Part shown: positions 9,560 through 17,564 of the stretch, piece by piece
Position numbering within the stretch: the stretch's first letter is position 1
How the letters are laid out: each line of letters starts with the position of its first letter
Assembly: GCF_003692965.1 (NCBI RefSeq)
Contig: NZ_REHC01000006.1
Coordinates: forward strand, 124,001-188,000
Direction: 5' to 3'
Origin: Lactobacillus sp. ESL0246
GTDB lineage: Bacteria; Bacillota; Bacilli; Lactobacillales; Lactobacillaceae
DNA length: 64,000 nucleotides
Notes under the pieces: generated by a model
What the model saw: only the letters and a program-made list of their open reading frames with translations
The model's database searches: none
What the model was told of the DNA's origin: nothing
Made by a program: the position numbers and the translations under genes

Positions 9560-10145
9560 GACAATAACTTTCTTTGATACAACCGTTATTGTTTAAGAGT
9601 GAAATCAATTTATCGTGGGCCAAATTACCTTCAAGCAGTATCCCATTATAATTGCCATTTTCATTAAAAATGATGGTTGTAGGAATATTACGAACATTAA
9701 ATTTTTTAGCAAGTTCTTTGTCTTGTCGAATTGAATCATCGACGTAATTGCTAATCCGAGTGTCATTAATTCGATTTAAATTGATTTTTAAATCAAGTAG
9801 TACTTTTTCTCCCAATTCATTTGAATATTGATTAAAATTGTTACTTACAGCACATTGTAAATTAATCAAATAAGAACGTGCCTTTTTATTTCCATATTCA
9901 AATTTAATTGCATGATAACTGCGTAAAGTTTGATAAGAAGCCATTGTATATTGTGAAATATTGTTAACTTTTTGTCCGCTTTTTTTTCTTCTAATGATAT
10001 CTTCCTGTATAACTTTCGAGTTAATAATTGGAACAAAATGAAAACAGGAACTAATATTGAGTTCTTCGAGTGCTTCTTTAATTAAAATCTCCGTATCATA
10101 GCAATAAATACCGATGGGATTGATGAAGAGAAAAATCTCAAACAT
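9534..10145 (-). CDS. yjbH: YjbH-like (DsbA/thioredoxin-fold) adaptor protein
   Basis: The 203-residue product has the DsbA-like thioredoxin fold pattern: an N-terminal 'MFEIFLFINPIGIYCYDTE', a long helical insert, and the cis-proline region N-I-P-T-T-I-I-F near residue 157. Bacillus YjbH lies in the same neighbourhood and binds Spx for ClpXP degradation; synteny with spx, mecA, coiA, CYTH, relQ and nadK supports that role here. Instead of a C-x-x-C redox centre only one cysteine follows the first strand, which fits an adaptor better than an oxidoreductase. The chosen ATG lies 9 bases after AAGGAGG; an in-frame TTG two codons earlier is too close to it. Confidence 0.78.
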   Translation of the reverse strand: MFEIFLFINPIGIYCYDTEILIKEALEELNISSCFHFVPIINSKVIQEDIIRRKKSGQKVNNISQYTMASYQTLRSYHAIKFEYGNKKARSYLINLQCAVSNNFNQYSNELGEKVLLDLKINLNRINDTRISNYVDDSIRQDKELAKKFNVRNIPTTIIFNENGNYNGILLEGNLAHDKLISLLNNNGCIKESYCPTNHLHLM

Positions 10146-10227
10146 TGTCAAGTTCCTCCTTAATTAACTAAATTAATTAATACTTTAACAAATCTCTAGT
10201 TAATAAACAAAAAATATACTTTTATTC

Positions 10228-10854
10228 TTATATTTTAACACGATGTTTGAAAGCGCGTCCGATTTTTGATTGATTGGTATTTTGCGGAATTTCATTAATG
10301 TTATATTCTGATTTTAAATCTTTCAGAACAGTTGCGATTAATTTTGAGTCAGAGTTTTCAATTTCTAATTCAAAATCTTGGTAGCCATCGGGATAAATGT
10401 TATTATCAAAGGTTAATTCACAATTTTGGGGGCCAATGGCCAGAATCCGCTGTGTCTTACTGTAAGTTTGTACATGTAATTTACAGTTTTTGCCAAAATG
10501 GGAATTTAAATAGTTGCCTACGTTTCCTTCAAAAGAAACTAATTGGGTTGCTTTTTTATCCACAGCTATTAAAGATTGACCTTTTGGCAAAGAAAGATAA
10601 TCATTAATTTCAATTGCCTCGTGAAAATCTTGCTGAATTGGATTAGGGTTAGGTACTTTAAGAGTTTGTTCAGCGCGATCATTAAATAGGCGAACTCGGC
10701 AACTAATTCTTTTTGTTTGTAATAAGCCGTTATCTGTATCAAAATAATAGTTTTCTTGAGTAAAATTACTTTTATTAAAAAAATCTTGACATAATTTTTG
10801 ATAAATTGACTTTGGAATAATAATTTTTGCTTCTATTTCGGTGTTTTCTGACAT
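10228..10854 (-). CDS. CYTH domain protein (YjbK type)
   Basis: CYTH proteins are tunnel-fold phosphohydrolases that bind triphosphates and metal ions. The 208 residues begin with the diagnostic E-I-E-A-K-I (E-x-E-x-K) motif and continue with 'YYFDT', 'CRVRLF', 'EQTLKVP' and 'LELEIENSD', the alternating charged strands that line the tunnel. Substrate is unknown; inorganic triphosphatase is the usual suggestion. Bacillus yjbK has the same neighbours. The ATG has an unusually distant GAAGGGA about 15 bases upstream, so expression may be low. It is divergent from relQ and upstream of the yjbH-like gene on the same strand. Confidence 0.88.
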   Translation of the reverse strand: MSENTEIEAKIIIPKSIYQKLCQDFFNKSNFTQENYYFDTDNGLLQTKRISCRVRLFNDRAEQTLKVPNPNPIQQDFHEAIEINDYLSLPKGQSLIAVDKKATQLVSFEGNVGNYLNSHFGKNCKLHVQTYSKTQRILAIGPQNCELTFDNNIYPDGYQDFELEIENSDSKLIATVLKDLKSEYNINEIPQNTNQSKIGRAFKHRVKI

Positions 10855-11105
10855 GAATTTGTTATTTTTCCCTTCACAAGATTAATTATTACATTTTATA
10901 TTACTATAATATAAAATGATTTTTTAAGATGTTGTTAGTGTTAACTATTGTCTAACATTGTGCTAGGATAGTCAAAATATCAAGTTTTTTGTTGTTAAAA
11001 CATTAAGTAAGTAGCAAGTGTGTAACGATAAATTTTAAATTATGAAATTGCTATCATCTATTTTATGTTAAAATGACTATGCTGTTTGAGAAAGGAATTA
11101 TTTCT

Positions 11106-11735
11106 ATGGATGTTGATTGGGATAATTTTTTATGGCCCTATGAAGAGGCTGTTCGTGAATTAAAGGTGAAATTTCGTTCTCTTAGGCAAAGTTTTTTAAC
11201 TAAGGGAGAATTGTCACCAATTGAATTTGTTATTGGACGAGTAAAAAGCGTTGATTCAATTAAAGAAAAAATGAGACGCCGAATCATTAGTCCAGATGTG
11301 ATCGAAACAGATATGCAAGATATAGCGGGAATTAGGATTGTATGTCAATTTGTTGATGACGTCTATAAAGTGGTTGATTTAATTCATGAGCGTGATGATA
11401 TGGAAGTTATAGAGGAACGTGATTATGTTCAAAATGCTAAGCCATCAGGGTACCGCTCATATCATATGGTGATTTCCTATACTGTATATTTGCCTGAAGG
11501 TTCTAAAAAATTATTAGCTGAAATCCAAATTCGGACTTTAGCAATGAATTTTTGGGCGACGGTTGAACATACTCTCAATTACAAGTATCAAGGATCTTAT
11601 CCAGATGATATTTCTGAAAGGTTAAAGTCAACTGCTGAAACAGCATATAGACTTGATGAAGAAATGTCATTAATTAAGGATGAAGTTCAGGAAGCACAAA
11701 AAATCTTCATCAAAAATAAGGGTAAGGAAAATTAA
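11106..11735 (+). CDS. relQ: Small alarmone synthetase RelQ (GTP pyrophosphokinase)
   Basis: RelQ makes (p)ppGpp from ATP and GTP or GDP. The 209 residues consist of a single RelA/SpoT synthetase domain without hydrolase or TGS domains. Visible motifs are 'MQDIAGIRIVCQFVDDVY', 'KPSGYRSYHM' (the Gly loop and catalytic Tyr region) and 'EIQIRTLAMNFWATVEH'. The chosen ATG gives 'MDVDWDNFLWPY', the usual RelQ N-terminus, and lies 11 bases after AAAGGA. The stop overlaps the nadK start by one base, so relQ-nadK-rluD form an operon as in Bacillus yjbM-yjbN-yjbO. Confidence 0.94.
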   Translation: MDVDWDNFLWPYEEAVRELKVKFRSLRQSFLTKGELSPIEFVIGRVKSVDSIKEKMRRRIISPDVIETDMQDIAGIRIVCQFVDDVYKVVDLIHERDDMEVIEERDYVQNAKPSGYRSYHMVISYTVYLPEGSKKLLAEIQIRTLAMNFWATVEHTLNYKYQGSYPDDISERLKSTAETAYRLDEEMSLIKDEVQEAQKIFIKNKGKEN

Positions 11736-12541
11736 TGCGAATCACAATTGCTCATAATAATAATTCAGAAACATTAAAAGTAGTTGCGCATTTAAAGCAA
11801 GCACTAGAAAAGAAAACCGGATATGTTTTTGATGCTAAATATCCAGATGTGGTGATATCTGTTGGTGGCGATGGTACATTAATCAACGCTTTTCATCGTT
11901 ATGAAAATCAGATTAGCTCTATCAGGTTTATCGGAATTCATACTGGGCACTTAGGCTTTTATACTGATTGGCATGGAGCAGAAATCGAAAAGATGGTTGA
12001 TGCGCTCTTTTTAAGAGAACCCGAAACAGTTAAATATCCTTTGCTTGAAGTTGAACTTATGACAGAAGCGAATGAACGTAAGCGCTATCTAGCGCTAAAT
12101 GAATCTGCAGTTAAGCAAATTTCGCATACGTTAGAAGCAAATGTTTATATTGATGATCAACTATTTGAAAATTTTCGGGGGGATGGTTTGTGTGTTTCAA
12201 CTCCAACTGGATCAACTGGCTACAATAAATCTCTTGGTGGTGCAGTAATTCACCCTCAGCTCAAAGCTTTACAAATGGCAGAAATTGCATCAATTAATAA
12301 TCGGGTGTTTCGTAGTTTATCATCACCGATTGTAATTGCACCAGATCAATGGATAACAATTGTTCCTAAGGCAGATAAATTTGTAATGACAGTCGATGGT
12401 AACCAAATTAATGTTTGTAATGCTAAAAAAATAATATATAGAATTTCTAACAAAGTAATTAGGTTTGATCGCTTTGGACATACTCATTTTTGGTCACGTG
12501 TTCAAAGTGCCTTTATTGGTGATAATGATGTCCCTGTATAA
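11735..12541 (+). CDS. nadK: NAD kinase
   Basis: NAD kinase phosphorylates NAD to NADP in the cytosol. The 268 residues contain the catalytic G-G-D-G at 44-47, the N-E-S motif (ALNESAV) and the glycine-rich 'STPTGSTGYNKSLGGAV' region that closes over NAD. Length is typical. It overlaps relQ by one base upstream, and its last 14 bases lie inside the following pseudouridine synthase gene. Confidence 0.96.
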   Translation: MRITIAHNNNSETLKVVAHLKQALEKKTGYVFDAKYPDVVISVGGDGTLINAFHRYENQISSIRFIGIHTGHLGFYTDWHGAEIEKMVDALFLREPETVKYPLLEVELMTEANERKRYLALNESAVKQISHTLEANVYIDDQLFENFRGDGLCVSTPTGSTGYNKSLGGAVIHPQLKALQMAEIASINNRVFRSLSSPIVIAPDQWITIVPKADKFVMTVDGNQINVCNAKKIIYRISNKVIRFDRFGHTHFWSRVQSAFIGDNDVPV

Positions 12542-13439
12542 GATTATGGTTCAAAATGAATCGACAATGGAGTTGGGAGCCTTTTTGTTAAAGAACGGGT
12601 TTTCAAAACAGGCAATCAATAATGCCAAAAATCGAGATGGTATGCTTATAGTCAATCACAAAACAAGATATACTAATTACCGTTTGCATCGAGGTGATGA
12701 GGTTATCTTTGTTTCAGGAAGTGAGCTTTCTAATCCCTGGTTAAAGCCTTCTTATGAACCTCTTGAAATTGTCAAGGAAACGTCAAATTATCTGATTGTT
12801 GATAAACCTGCTGGCCTTTTATCAATTCCATCTCGTTTCGACGATAATGCTGTTGTTAACCGAGTTTTGGGATATTTTGAACAACATCAGATGTCTAGCC
12901 TTAAGCCTCACGTAATTACACGTCTTGATCGTGATACCACTGGTTTAGTACTAGTTGGCAAGAATGCAATTGCTCATGGCAGATTTAGCAAGCTTAACAA
13001 GCAAGATTTTATAAAAAAATATCATGCAATTGTGCATGGCAACTTTGCAAAAAATGAATTAACTGGTGTGATTGAGGCTCCAATTGGTAGGAAAAATAAA
13101 GAAGTTAAACGTAGTATTGACTTTGTTCATGGTAAAAAGGCAGTGACTGTCTATCGTGTACTTGAGCAAGTCCCGCAGGCAAGCTTAGTTGAGTTACGTC
13201 TTTATACTGGTCGTACTCATCAAATTCGATTACACATGCAATCAATTGGACATCCATTATTTGGTGATCCACTATATGGAATCAATGATCAGTTTGATAG
13301 ACAAGCATTAAATTGTTGTTTTTTATCTTTTCCTGATCCATTTGTCAAAGGTAAACTTGTAAAAGTAAAAGCTTCTTTAGCAAAAGATATGCTTAAATTG
13401 TGGCGTCAACTAAGTTTAAATGATTTTACTGTAAAGTAA
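12528..13439 (+). CDS. RluA/RluD-family 23S rRNA pseudouridine synthase
   Basis: RluA-family enzymes convert specific uridines in rRNA or tRNA to pseudouridine. The 303 residues have an S4-like N-terminal RNA-binding part (about 15-70) and the catalytic domain with Asp134 in R-L-D-R-D-T-T-G, followed by 'RTHQIRLHMQSIGHPLFGD'. This is the Bacillus yjbO position, third in the relQ-nadK operon. The ATG at 12528 lies 6 bases after GGTG and overlaps the end of nadK; an ATG one codon earlier is equally possible. Which uridine is modified cannot be told from sequence. Confidence 0.9.
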   Translation: MSLYKIMVQNESTMELGAFLLKNGFSKQAINNAKNRDGMLIVNHKTRYTNYRLHRGDEVIFVSGSELSNPWLKPSYEPLEIVKETSNYLIVDKPAGLLSIPSRFDDNAVVNRVLGYFEQHQMSSLKPHVITRLDRDTTGLVLVGKNAIAHGRFSKLNKQDFIKKYHAIVHGNFAKNELTGVIEAPIGRKNKEVKRSIDFVHGKKAVTVYRVLEQVPQASLVELRLYTGRTHQIRLHMQSIGHPLFGDPLYGINDQFDRQALNCCFLSFPDPFVKGKLVKVKASLAKDMLKLWRQLSLNDFTVK

Positions 13440-13502
13440 GGTTTTGGTAAATTGTAAAATGAAGTTGAACACTCGCCCTAATTAGAAAATAAAAAAAGTC
13501 CA

Positions 13503-13706
13503 TAAGTTTCTTCAGGTGAAAAGCAGCAAATAGCTTTAGCTAGGGCTTTATTGTTAACTGACAAGTTTTTGCTATTAGATGAGGCTACTTCTAGCAAAGT
13601 TAGAAATTATTTATTTTCCATAAATAGAGGCTTTATAGAAATAGCTCATGAATTAAATGAACAATAAAATTCCAGATATGACCAAGTTATTAATTTAGGT
13701 GTATAA
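13503..13706 (+). pseudogene. Relic of an ABC transporter ATP-binding domain (C-terminal part)
   Basis: One frame reads a degraded ABC signature S-S-G-E-K-Q-Q-I-A-L-A-R-A, then Walker B and D-loop start L-L-L-D-E-A-T-S, then 'EIAHELNEQ' where the switch histidine is expected, an in-frame stop at 13665, and 'YDQVINLGV' before the final stop. The part preceding the signature is in another frame. The Walker A half is absent and material after the D-loop is shortened, so it cannot be functional. It resembles the intact exporter 2 kb downstream in type but is not a close copy; it may be the remains of a sister transporter. Confidence 0.78.
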
Positions 13707-13708
13707 AA

Positions 13709-14008
13709 ATGATAATTGATACCAAAAAACTTCAGAAGGAAGTTATAGATAATAAAAAAAGACATAATTTTAATACGACAGATATCAAGTTTGAATTGCT
13801 GCTATTGTATGGCGAAGTAAATGAACTTTTTAAGGGATGGCTTAAGCAAGATGCTGACAATATAAACGAAGAATTAGCAGATGTTGGTATTTTTTTGCTG
13901 GGTATATCCGAAATGTTGGGAAGCGACTTAGGAAAGGATATTGTTGATAAAATCGAAATAAATAAGAACAGGATTTATAAAAACGGAGTAAAGGTAAGTA
14001 AAGAATAA
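13709..14008 (+). CDS. MazG-like nucleotide pyrophosphohydrolase family protein
   Basis: The 99-residue protein matches the all-alpha NTP pyrophosphatase (MazG-like) fold: 'LLLLYGEVNELFKGW' supplies the E-x-x-E pair and 'NEELADVGIFLLGISE' the E-x-x-D pair that bind magnesium. Such enzymes hydrolyse NTPs or modified nucleotides to NMPs; the substrate here is unknown. An AGGTG site lies 7 bases upstream of the ATG and overlaps the end of the ABC relic. It is one of few intact genes in the decayed region, so it may be a surviving passenger of a lost element. Confidence 0.75.
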   Translation: MIIDTKKLQKEVIDNKKRHNFNTTDIKFELLLLYGEVNELFKGWLKQDADNINEELADVGIFLLGISEMLGSDLGKDIVDKIEINKNRIYKNGVKVSKE

Positions 14009-14294
14009 TATGAAAGCAAAAATCAAGTTAGGTTTTTAACTTGGAACAAATTTTCGATAATGTAGTCACATTAACACCCCATGTTTTTTCTAAAATTTTG
14101 AGTCATATCAAAATGCGGCTTATTAATCTAATATATACACTGTGGAAGCGTTTTAAAACAATTTTGACATTGGGGAAAAGCTCCTTGGTCAAGTCCACGT
14201 AATGTTATGTTTTTATGTAATTCGTCTAAACTCAATATTTTTAGAGGTCATGTATTTCGGAGCACCCATTTTTTCCATCATAACTGTTGCTATC

Positions 14295-14697
14295 TCATCG
14301 GCAAGAATAAACTTTGTCTACCAATCCTAATTCTACAGCCTTATTGGAACTAATATAGCAATCTCTTTCAATAGCGCGGTCTATTTCTTCAATAGTAAGG
14401 TTTGAATTTTTGGAAATTAAATTTGCAATTTTTGTTCTTACTTTTTTAATTTGGTTTGCACCAATTTCTATATCGCTTTGTTGTCCACTCATAGACCCTA
14501 TACCCTATTGGCTGATGAATAAGAAGCTGAGTATTTGGTAGGAGCGCTCTGAACTTACGCTCTCCTGCCACTAGTATCAATAATTGAAAATGCACCATTA
14601 ACACTTCATCCTAAGAAATTAATGTAAATATTTATTGGGGCATCATCTTCAGCGTCCAAATATAAAAGCTGAGTAACCGTTAGTGTGGAAGATTCAT
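14295..14697 (-). pseudogene. ClpP-family serine protease relic
   Basis: On the minus strand an AGAGGTG ribosome-binding site and ATG are followed by codons that, with several frame changes, read 'LLYLDAEDDAPINIYIN' (ClpP strand region), a damaged glycine-rich turn with a stop, 'NGAFSIIDT', 'LFIHQPIG' (the segment holding the ClpP catalytic histidine) and finally an open stretch 'SGQQSDIEIGANQIKKV' to 'VELGLVDKVYS'. The segment carrying the catalytic serine is deleted. After the last stop a shifted frame continues briefly as 'DEIATVMMEKMGAPKYMTS'. It is a dead extra copy or a phage-type ClpP, not the housekeeping clpP. Confidence 0.8.
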
Positions 14698-14817
14698 ATG
14701 TTATATCACCTCTTGTTTTATGTTACTTTTCATTTTTTATTTTACGAAATCGCTTGCAATAAAATGCTGACATTATATAATTAAAAGGAATGTTATAATC
14801 CAAACTTTCGGGAATAA

Positions 14818-14988
14818 GAACAATTTACAGCAGATCCTTCTAAAATATCACCTAAGAGTAAAATTGATGTAAAGAAAATAGGATCAAATATATTTACATT
14901 TGCTATTCATTTAAAAGATACGAATATAGAAATATTCTATGCATTTCCAATTAAGTTAATAGGGAAAATGGAATGTCTAAATACGTAA
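14818..14988 (+). CDS. Small open frame of unknown function at the head of an ABC exporter operon (possible remnant)
   Basis: An open frame of 56 codons reads 'KIDVKKIGSNIFTFAIHLKD' and 'IEIFYAFPIKLIGKM' before its stop. It has an amphipathic, protein-like composition, but no convincing start codon; the first in-frame stop lies just upstream and a TATAAT-like box and AAAAGGAATG lie at 14785-14800 in another frame. It may be the 3' part of a gene that lost its start. Its end overlaps the next small gene by 16 bases, suggesting an operon with that gene and the ABC exporter. I do not recognise the family. Confidence 0.35.
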   Translation, partial: EQFTADPSKISPKSKIDVKKIGSNIFTFAIHLKDTNIEIFYAFPIKLIGKMECLNT

Positions 14989-15319
14989 CTATTAGTTTTA
15001 AAATGAATAGAATGGCGTCACTACCGTCAACAGCCATATTAAAGCAGTTTAACAAATATGTGAATGAAGTTAATCCTTTTACAAGTGGTGCAGCTTTAAC
15101 TCAATTAATTGAAAAAGGTATAGTGAAGACATCAATCAAGAAGATTTTAGAGATATTATTGATTATTTAAAGACAAGTAGTGGATGGAACAATTCTGATT
15201 TTCAAACCTGGAGTCTTTTATTGAAACGTGCATTATCTAGTCTGGGTCATAACCTGCAAGAATTTGTTGAGCTTGAAAAGCAAAGCATGGGCAAGTCGAA
15301 TTTGGATAAAGAAAAATGA
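14973..15319 (+). pseudogene. Small protein of unknown function, frameshifted, upstream of ABC exporter
   Basis: The first frame runs from 'MSKYVTISFKMNRMASLPST' to about residue 50 (AALTQLIEKGI). The sequence then makes sense only in a second frame: 'EDINQEDFRDIIDYLKTSS', 'FQTWSLLLKRALSSLGHNL' and 'EKQSMGKSNLDKEK' up to a stop that overlaps the exporter start (ATGA). Total coding span corresponds to about 115 residues, mostly helical and soluble. No known domain is recognised. Tight overlaps on both sides suggest it was part of a three-gene unit with the exporter, possibly a maturation, recognition or immunity component. A sequencing error at the shift near 15120-15135 cannot be excluded. 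Confidence 0.55.
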
Positions 15320-16899
15320 TTTGGAAATACTTAAAACGAGTAATTAAAAAAATTGGTATAAGCAAAATTGCATATTTTTCTATGTTTGTGCTTTTGGGAT
15401 ATATATTTTATTTTTCGCAACCTTATTTCATCACTAATTTGTTTTCAACAAATAAAAATGAAAGTAACAGATTAGTTAATTTAATAGCTCTGTCAGTTTC
15501 ACTTATGACAATACCGTTTATTGATTATTTCAACAATACATTTATTCAGGCAGTTAGAAAATATTCTAAACAAGAACTATGGGAAGAGGTTACAAATAAA
15601 CCTTTCAGCTATTTTTCAAAACATTCTGTAGGTAAAGTCCAAAGCTATATTAAGGACGTCTCTTTTGCCTGTCGCCAGTTGGAACAAAGTAGTTTAAAAA
15701 TTATAATTCAAATGGCTGTAATGATAGTACTATATACCATCATGATTGGCATCAAAAATATATTACTTGGTTTATTATACTTGGTTTTCTTCTCTGGTTA
15801 TTTAGCAATCTCTGTGTGGATGGCAAAGCGTAATAGGAAAAACATATCTAATTCATTAAAAAGTGCATCCGTTGTAAACGAGTATATGATTGACTACTAT
15901 CGAAATATTGAAACAATATCATCTAGTAATTCTGAAGAATATGAAAGTAATTACATGAACAGTATTCTTTCTAATGAGCAAAAATCATATCAATATGTTC
16001 AGAGTATTACAAATCAGGCTGCAATAGTGCAACAATTAATAATAGTTATTTTAGCTTGTATAATTGCATTAGTTGGACAACATATATTTGGAAGTAATAA
16101 AATTCAATCACTATCAGTCATTCTAATTTTATTATATTCTATTTTGAATTTATCTGGATTTGGTCCACAATATTTAGCTATAGAGGAATTATTAAATCGC
16201 ATTCGAGCAGGCTTGTCTGAACTCGAATATGATGTGTCATCTGAGCAAAAACCAAATATGATTAAGTTTGATGATAACACGGACGAAGTAATAATAAGAG
16301 ATATTGACTACTCATATAAAAATGATCAAGTAATTTTTCATAATCTAAACTTAACATTTAAAAAAAATAAAATGAATGCATTAACAGGAGAAAATGGCTC
16401 TGGGAAAAGTACACTTTTGAAACTTTTAAGTGGATTTTTCACACCGAGTAAAGGTGAAATAATTTTTCCATTTCAGAATGCACCAAAATTAATGTATATC
16501 GCACAAGATGCTCCTTTATTTAACAGATCAATTTATAAAAATATTTGTTATCCTAGTTTAAAACCTAACATTGAAACAGTTTTGAACCTAGTTAAAGAAA
16601 TCGGTTTAGATACTTTAATTCAAACTAAAGATGATTTAAATAATAAGACACCAGGAGATTTTAAAAATAAAATCTCCGGCGGTGAAGTCCAAAAAATTTT
16701 ATTTTTGCGAGCGATTATTACTAAGCCGGATATTTTATTACTTGATGAATTTACAAGTAGTTTAGATGAAAAAGCTATAAATAAAGTCTATTTAATGATT
16801 AATAAATACTTAGATAACACAACAATTATAAGTGTCATACATAGGGTAGACGAATTATCTTATTATTCAAATATTGTAAATATAGCTCCAATTAAATAA
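15316..16899 (+). CDS. ABC exporter with fused membrane and ATP-binding domains
   Basis: The 527 residues form a half-transporter of exporter type: six predicted membrane segments in residues 15-290, then a nucleotide-binding domain with Walker A G-E-N-G-S-G-K-S-T (358-366), Q-loop 'YIAQDAP', signature I-S-G-G-E (453-457), Walker B I-L-L-L-D-E (473-478), D-loop S-S-L-D and the switch His in V-I-H-R (509). It would act as a homodimer or with a lost partner. There is no C39 peptidase domain, so it does not itself process double-glycine leaders. The start overlaps the preceding stop (ATGA). Substrate is unknown; context suggests a peptide or small-molecule exporter. It is very AT-rich, like the whole accessory segment. 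Confidence 0.85.
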   Translation: MIWKYLKRVIKKIGISKIAYFSMFVLLGYIFYFSQPYFITNLFSTNKNESNRLVNLIALSVSLMTIPFIDYFNNTFIQAVRKYSKQELWEEVTNKPFSYFSKHSVGKVQSYIKDVSFACRQLEQSSLKIIIQMAVMIVLYTIMIGIKNILLGLLYLVFFSGYLAISVWMAKRNRKNISNSLKSASVVNEYMIDYYRNIETISSSNSEEYESNYMNSILSNEQKSYQYVQSITNQAAIVQQLIIVILACIIALVGQHIFGSNKIQSLSVILILLYSILNLSGFGPQYLAIEELLNRIRAGLSELEYDVSSEQKPNMIKFDDNTDEVIIRDIDYSYKNDQVIFHNLNLTFKKNKMNALTGENGSGKSTLLKLLSGFFTPSKGEIIFPFQNAPKLMYIAQDAPLFNRSIYKNICYPSLKPNIETVLNLVKEIGLDTLIQTKDDLNNKTPGDFKNKISGGEVQKILFLRAIITKPDILLLDEFTSSLDEKAINKVYLMINKYLDNTTIISVIHRVDELSYYSNIVNIAPIK

Positions 16900-16977
16900 T
16901 TTTTTCTTTTTTCTTAAAATTAATCAACCAAAGTTGCGATTTTATTTTCAATGTTATGATAATTTGATAGCTATAAT

Positions 16978-17200
16978 GGCTCTTTGCTTGATTACGGCTT
17001 GAAGTTTTTATGCTTGATACGAGCCCAAAAATGACTAAAAATGCGGTAGCCGTAAATCTTGCTTGATCTGTGGTTGACTCCTTCTAGGCAGCCGTTAGAT
17101 TGTTTGTCCTGGGTGGCGTGAGCAGGTCAGACAGATTGCCTTTAAAGATCTTGATAGGTTCTAAAAAATTGTCTACAATTTGATCAAACTCTTTATTCAT
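16978..17200 (-). pseudogene. ISL3-family transposase relic (C-terminal end)
   Basis: The minus strand reads 'MNKEFDQIVDNFLEPIKIFK' and then, after a frame change, 'SNGCLEGVNHRSSKIYGYRI' and 'FSHFWARIKHKNFKP' before a stop. S-N-G-x-x-E-G-x-N followed by Y-G-Y-R-x-F-x-x-F-W-A-R is the characteristic end of ISL3-type transposases. Just beyond the stop, GGCTCTTTGCTTG at 16978-16990 resembles the terminal inverted repeat of this family, so it probably marks one end of the element. The N-terminal two thirds are missing. The rest of 16900-17564 holds no intact gene; a short coding-like string ('FEKVKILLAASMDISS') occurs on the minus strand near 17300-17360 but cannot be assigned. Confidence 0.75.
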
Positions 17201-17564
17201 TTTTTTGCCCCTTGCCAAACGCATGTACGATAAAAATTATATCTTTACTTTACCAAAAAGCTCCACAGGTTCCAAATGTGAAGTTTTTTAATAGCACTTA
17301 CTAGTCCTATTAGACGAAATGTCCATACTGGCGGCTAAAAGAATTTTTACCTTTTCAAAGTTTTTGAACATGACTATTTTTATGCGTTGTAATATAAAAC
17401 ATCCTCCTTATGGAGCCGATGTGTAATTACTTTGATATATCTGGCAGTAAAAGAAAGTGAGGCAAGAATTATATTTTTTGTCTCTAGTATGCATACTGAA
17501 AAAATAAAAGATATTTTACATATTATCATATTATCAATAAATTTAGGACAAGAGAGATAAAGTA

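Noticed and set aside
11041-11080. Promoter of relQ (TTGCTA / TAAAAT)
   Set aside because: The spacing is only 15 bases and alternatives are equally good in this AT-rich gap, so it was not listed as a feature.
14009-14290. Possible transposase N-terminus with cysteine pairs on the minus strand
   Set aside because: C-Q-N-C and P-Q-C can be read in one frame, but stops and lack of further motifs leave no basis for an assignment.
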